The position numbers were made by a program, and so were the translations under genes. From NCBI GenBank assembly GCA_963743705.1, contig CAVUQS010000020.1, forward strand, positions 62,001 to 126,000: DNA of 64,000 nucleotides, written 5' to 3'. Of the stretch, positions 62,595-64,000 are shown piece after piece. Below the pieces are notes generated by a model that had not been told where the DNA came from, did no database searches, and was given only the letters and a program-made list of their open reading frames with translations. Within the stretch, counting starts at the first letter, position 1. Every line of letters starts with the position of its first letter. The DNA comes from PALSA-243 sp963743705. Lineage in GTDB: Bacteria; Acidobacteriota; Terriglobia; Bryobacterales; Bryobacteraceae.

Positions 62595-63366
62595 CTAATC
62601 CTCTGTCAGACTGGCAGGCGCGGCCCGCCGTTTGAATGAATTGCGACACTCTTTCCAGATCCTCCGGCGTATCCACGCCCCACGATTCGTATTCGGTTTC
62701 GACTACGCGAATAGCGTGGCCGTTTTCCAGCGCGCGCAGTTGTTCCAGGCGCTCGGCGCGTTCGAGCGGTCCCACCGGCAGCGACGAATACTCCAGCAGG
62801 AATTCGCGCCGGTAGGCATAAAGGCCGATGTGTTTGTAATAGGGTGCGCCAGAGAGGTCGCGGTCGTAAGGAATGGGACAACGCGAAAAATAAATTGCAT
62901 CGCCCATGGCATTTGTCACCACCTTGACTACATTGGGGTCTGTAATTTCGCGAGGGTCCTCTATCTTCTTCTTGAGGGTCGCCATGTTGGCATCGCCATG
63001 GACTAATGGGAGTACAGCTGCATCGATCGCGGCGGGATCGATGAACGGCTCGTCGCCCTGAATGTTAACGACAATCTCGGCTGAGTCGGTGGACGCCACT
63101 TCCGCTACGCGATCGGTGCCGGACGGGTGATCGGGACTAGTCATGCGTACGGTAGCGCCGAAGGCGCGCGCGGCGTCGAATACCCGCTCGTCGTCAGTAG
63201 CGATGATGGTCTGAGTGAGGTAGCGAGCTTGCTCGGCGCGCTCGAAAACGTGCTGGAGAACGCTCTTGGAAGCCAATGGGGCGAGTACTTTGCCGGGAAA
63301 TCGTGAGGAGCCAAACCGGGCAGGGATAACGCCCAAGATTTTACGCGGCACAGACGATCTTACCAT
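62587..63366 (-). CDS. kdsB: 3-deoxy-manno-octulosonate cytidylyltransferase
   Basis: Activates KDO with CTP to give CMP-KDO, 259 residues. The nucleotide-binding start is 'ILGVIPARFGSSRFPGKVLA'. Other signatures are 'DDERVFDAARAFGATVRMTS', 'GTDRVAEVA', 'VVNIQGDEPFIDP', 'RCPIPYDRD' and 'HIGLYAYRREFLLEY'. The gene heads the kdsB-pyrG-kdsA operon. It is divergent from the VWFA gene by fewer than 50 bases. Confidence 0.96.
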   Translation of the reverse strand: MVRSSVPRKILGVIPARFGSSRFPGKVLAPLASKSVLQHVFERAEQARYLTQTIIATDDERVFDAARAFGATVRMTSPDHPSGTDRVAEVASTDSAEIVVNIQGDEPFIDPAAIDAAVLPLVHGDANMATLKKKIEDPREITDPNVVKVVTNAMGDAIYFSRCPIPYDRDLSGAPYYKHIGLYAYRREFLLEYSSLPVGPLERAERLEQLRALENGHAIRVVETEYESWGVDTPEDLERVSQFIQTAGRACQSDRGLDG

Positions 63367-63412
63367 AAAATCCCTATGCTAGACTCTGGTTAAGAAAGGT
63401 TGGCCAGTGCCG

Positions 63413-64000
63413 ATGCTGCCTTCCTGTAGGAAGCTTTTTCAGTTGAGCGTGATCTGTGGCGCGCTGTTGATTTTAGGGCGCTCGCAGGATACCAACGGGG
63501 GGATGATCACGCCGCGCGCAAAAGCGCCGGTGAAGGAAGCGGCGGTCCTGCCGAAGGCCGACATCCGCACCAACGTTACGCTGGTGCTCATTCCCGTGAC
63601 GGTCACGGACCCTTATAACCGTTTCGTGACCGGTCTCGATAAGGAGAACTTCAAGCTTTCCGAAGACAAAGTAGACCAGACCATCAGCCAGTTTTCGAGC
63701 GACGATGCGCCGATTTCCGTGGGCGTCATTTTCGATTGCTCGGGCAGCATGGGAGACAAGCTTTCCAAGTCCCGCCAGGCGGTAGCGCAATTCTTCAAGA
63801 CGGCCAACCCGGAAGACGAATTTTTTCTTATCCAGTTCAACGATAACGCCAAGCTGATTCAGCCGTTTACGCATAACCTGGAAGAGATCCAAAACCGGCT
63901 GGCATTTACCCAGTCCAAGGGCAGAACCGCGCTGCTCGACGGTATCTATATGGGATTGCACGAGATGAAGCAGGGCAAGAACGCGCGCAAGGCCTTGCTC
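63413..64000 (+). CDS. VWFA-domain protein of the acidobacterial type (partial, cut by window end)
   Basis: The ATG at 63413 (or the GTG at 63407) opens a frame without stop to the window end, at least 196 codons. The signal is 'LPSCRKLFQLSVICGALLIL'. The lead segment 'VTLVLIPVTVTDPYNRFVTG' and 'NFKLSEDKVDQTISQFSSDD' is followed by the MIDAS start 'DCSGSMGDKLSKS' of a von Willebrand factor A domain. The arrangement matches the gene at 38603-39589. The C-terminus is outside the window. Confidence 0.88.
   Translation, partial: MLPSCRKLFQLSVICGALLILGRSQDTNGGMITPRAKAPVKEAAVLPKADIRTNVTLVLIPVTVTDPYNRFVTGLDKENFKLSEDKVDQTISQFSSDDAPISVGVIFDCSGSMGDKLSKSRQAVAQFFKTANPEDEFFLIQFNDNAKLIQPFTHNLEEIQNRLAFTQSKGRTALLDGIYMGLHEMKQGKNARKALL

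Overview
The window looks like a piece of a GC-rich Acidobacteriota chromosome, most probably from the Bryobacterales/Solibacter group. This is inferred from protein families that are abundant there: two long duplicated-type MacB/FtsX permeases (acidobacterial duplicated orphan permease type), two proteins resembling the acidobacterial VWFA-related family, an S53 protease ending in a TIGR03437-like domain, a carboxypeptidase-regulatory-domain TonB receptor, an M56 peptidase with a TonB-like C-terminus beside BlaI, a PEP-CTERM protein and many secreted hydrolases. KDO synthesis genes and TonB/TolC-type proteins show a Gram-negative envelope. I saw no rRNA, tRNA, CRISPR array, insertion sequence or phage gene.

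Layout. 1-8.6 kb: a duplicated-type permease, then a tightly coupled reverse-strand operon tetR - tolC-like - emrA-like - emrB-like - ABC ATPase. 8.6-12.9 kb: aminotransferase, threonine dehydratase-like enzyme, MOSC protein and a lone CpaF/TadA ATPase. 13.3-16.2 kb: PEP-CTERM protein, carboxylesterase, cytochrome c'-like protein. 16.3-23.3 kb: M56-TonB sensor and BlaI repressor, divergent from a second tolC-emrA-emrB module followed by a cytidylate kinase-like gene. 23.3-38 kb: a peptide and protein degradation stretch (M20, amidase, M24, a truncated M24 relative, a TonB receptor, an unknown Tat-type exported protein, an S53 protease). 38-46.5 kb: two unrelated DNA base-excision glycosylases, VWFA protein, RmlD, PilZ, zinc ribbon, LysR, a TIGR03790-like protein, an M28 peptidase and a GH43 enzyme. 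47-51.5 kb: VapBC, then a PIN/TRAM - ispD - ispF - aldehyde dehydrogenase operon. 51.6-57.7 kb: M28 peptidase, a permease with its ATPase, a methyltransferase and an AF2212/MazF-type toxin-antitoxin pair. 57.7-64 kb: CocE hydrolase, a small exported protein, the overlapping kdsB-pyrG-kdsA operon, and the start of a VWFA protein cut by the window end.

How the genes fit together. The two EmrAB-TolC-like modules are paralogous, have the same gene order, and each is followed by a P-loop protein gene; one is headed by a TetR gene that carries an 18-bp palindrome on its own start codon, the other lies beside a BlaI/M56 pair with two 16-bp dyads. The 23-38 kb stretch reads as a scavenging set for proteins and peptides. 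kdsB-pyrG-kdsA joins CTP supply to CMP-KDO production.

Six single-base frame breaks lie in five genes (ABC ATPase, EmrA-2, TIGR03790-like, aldehyde dehydrogenase twice, MazF-like toxin). In each the protein continues in another frame, and the gene length modulo 3 fits the proposed indels. Consensus errors in an assembly are as likely as real gene decay, so these genes should be checked against reads before being called dead.
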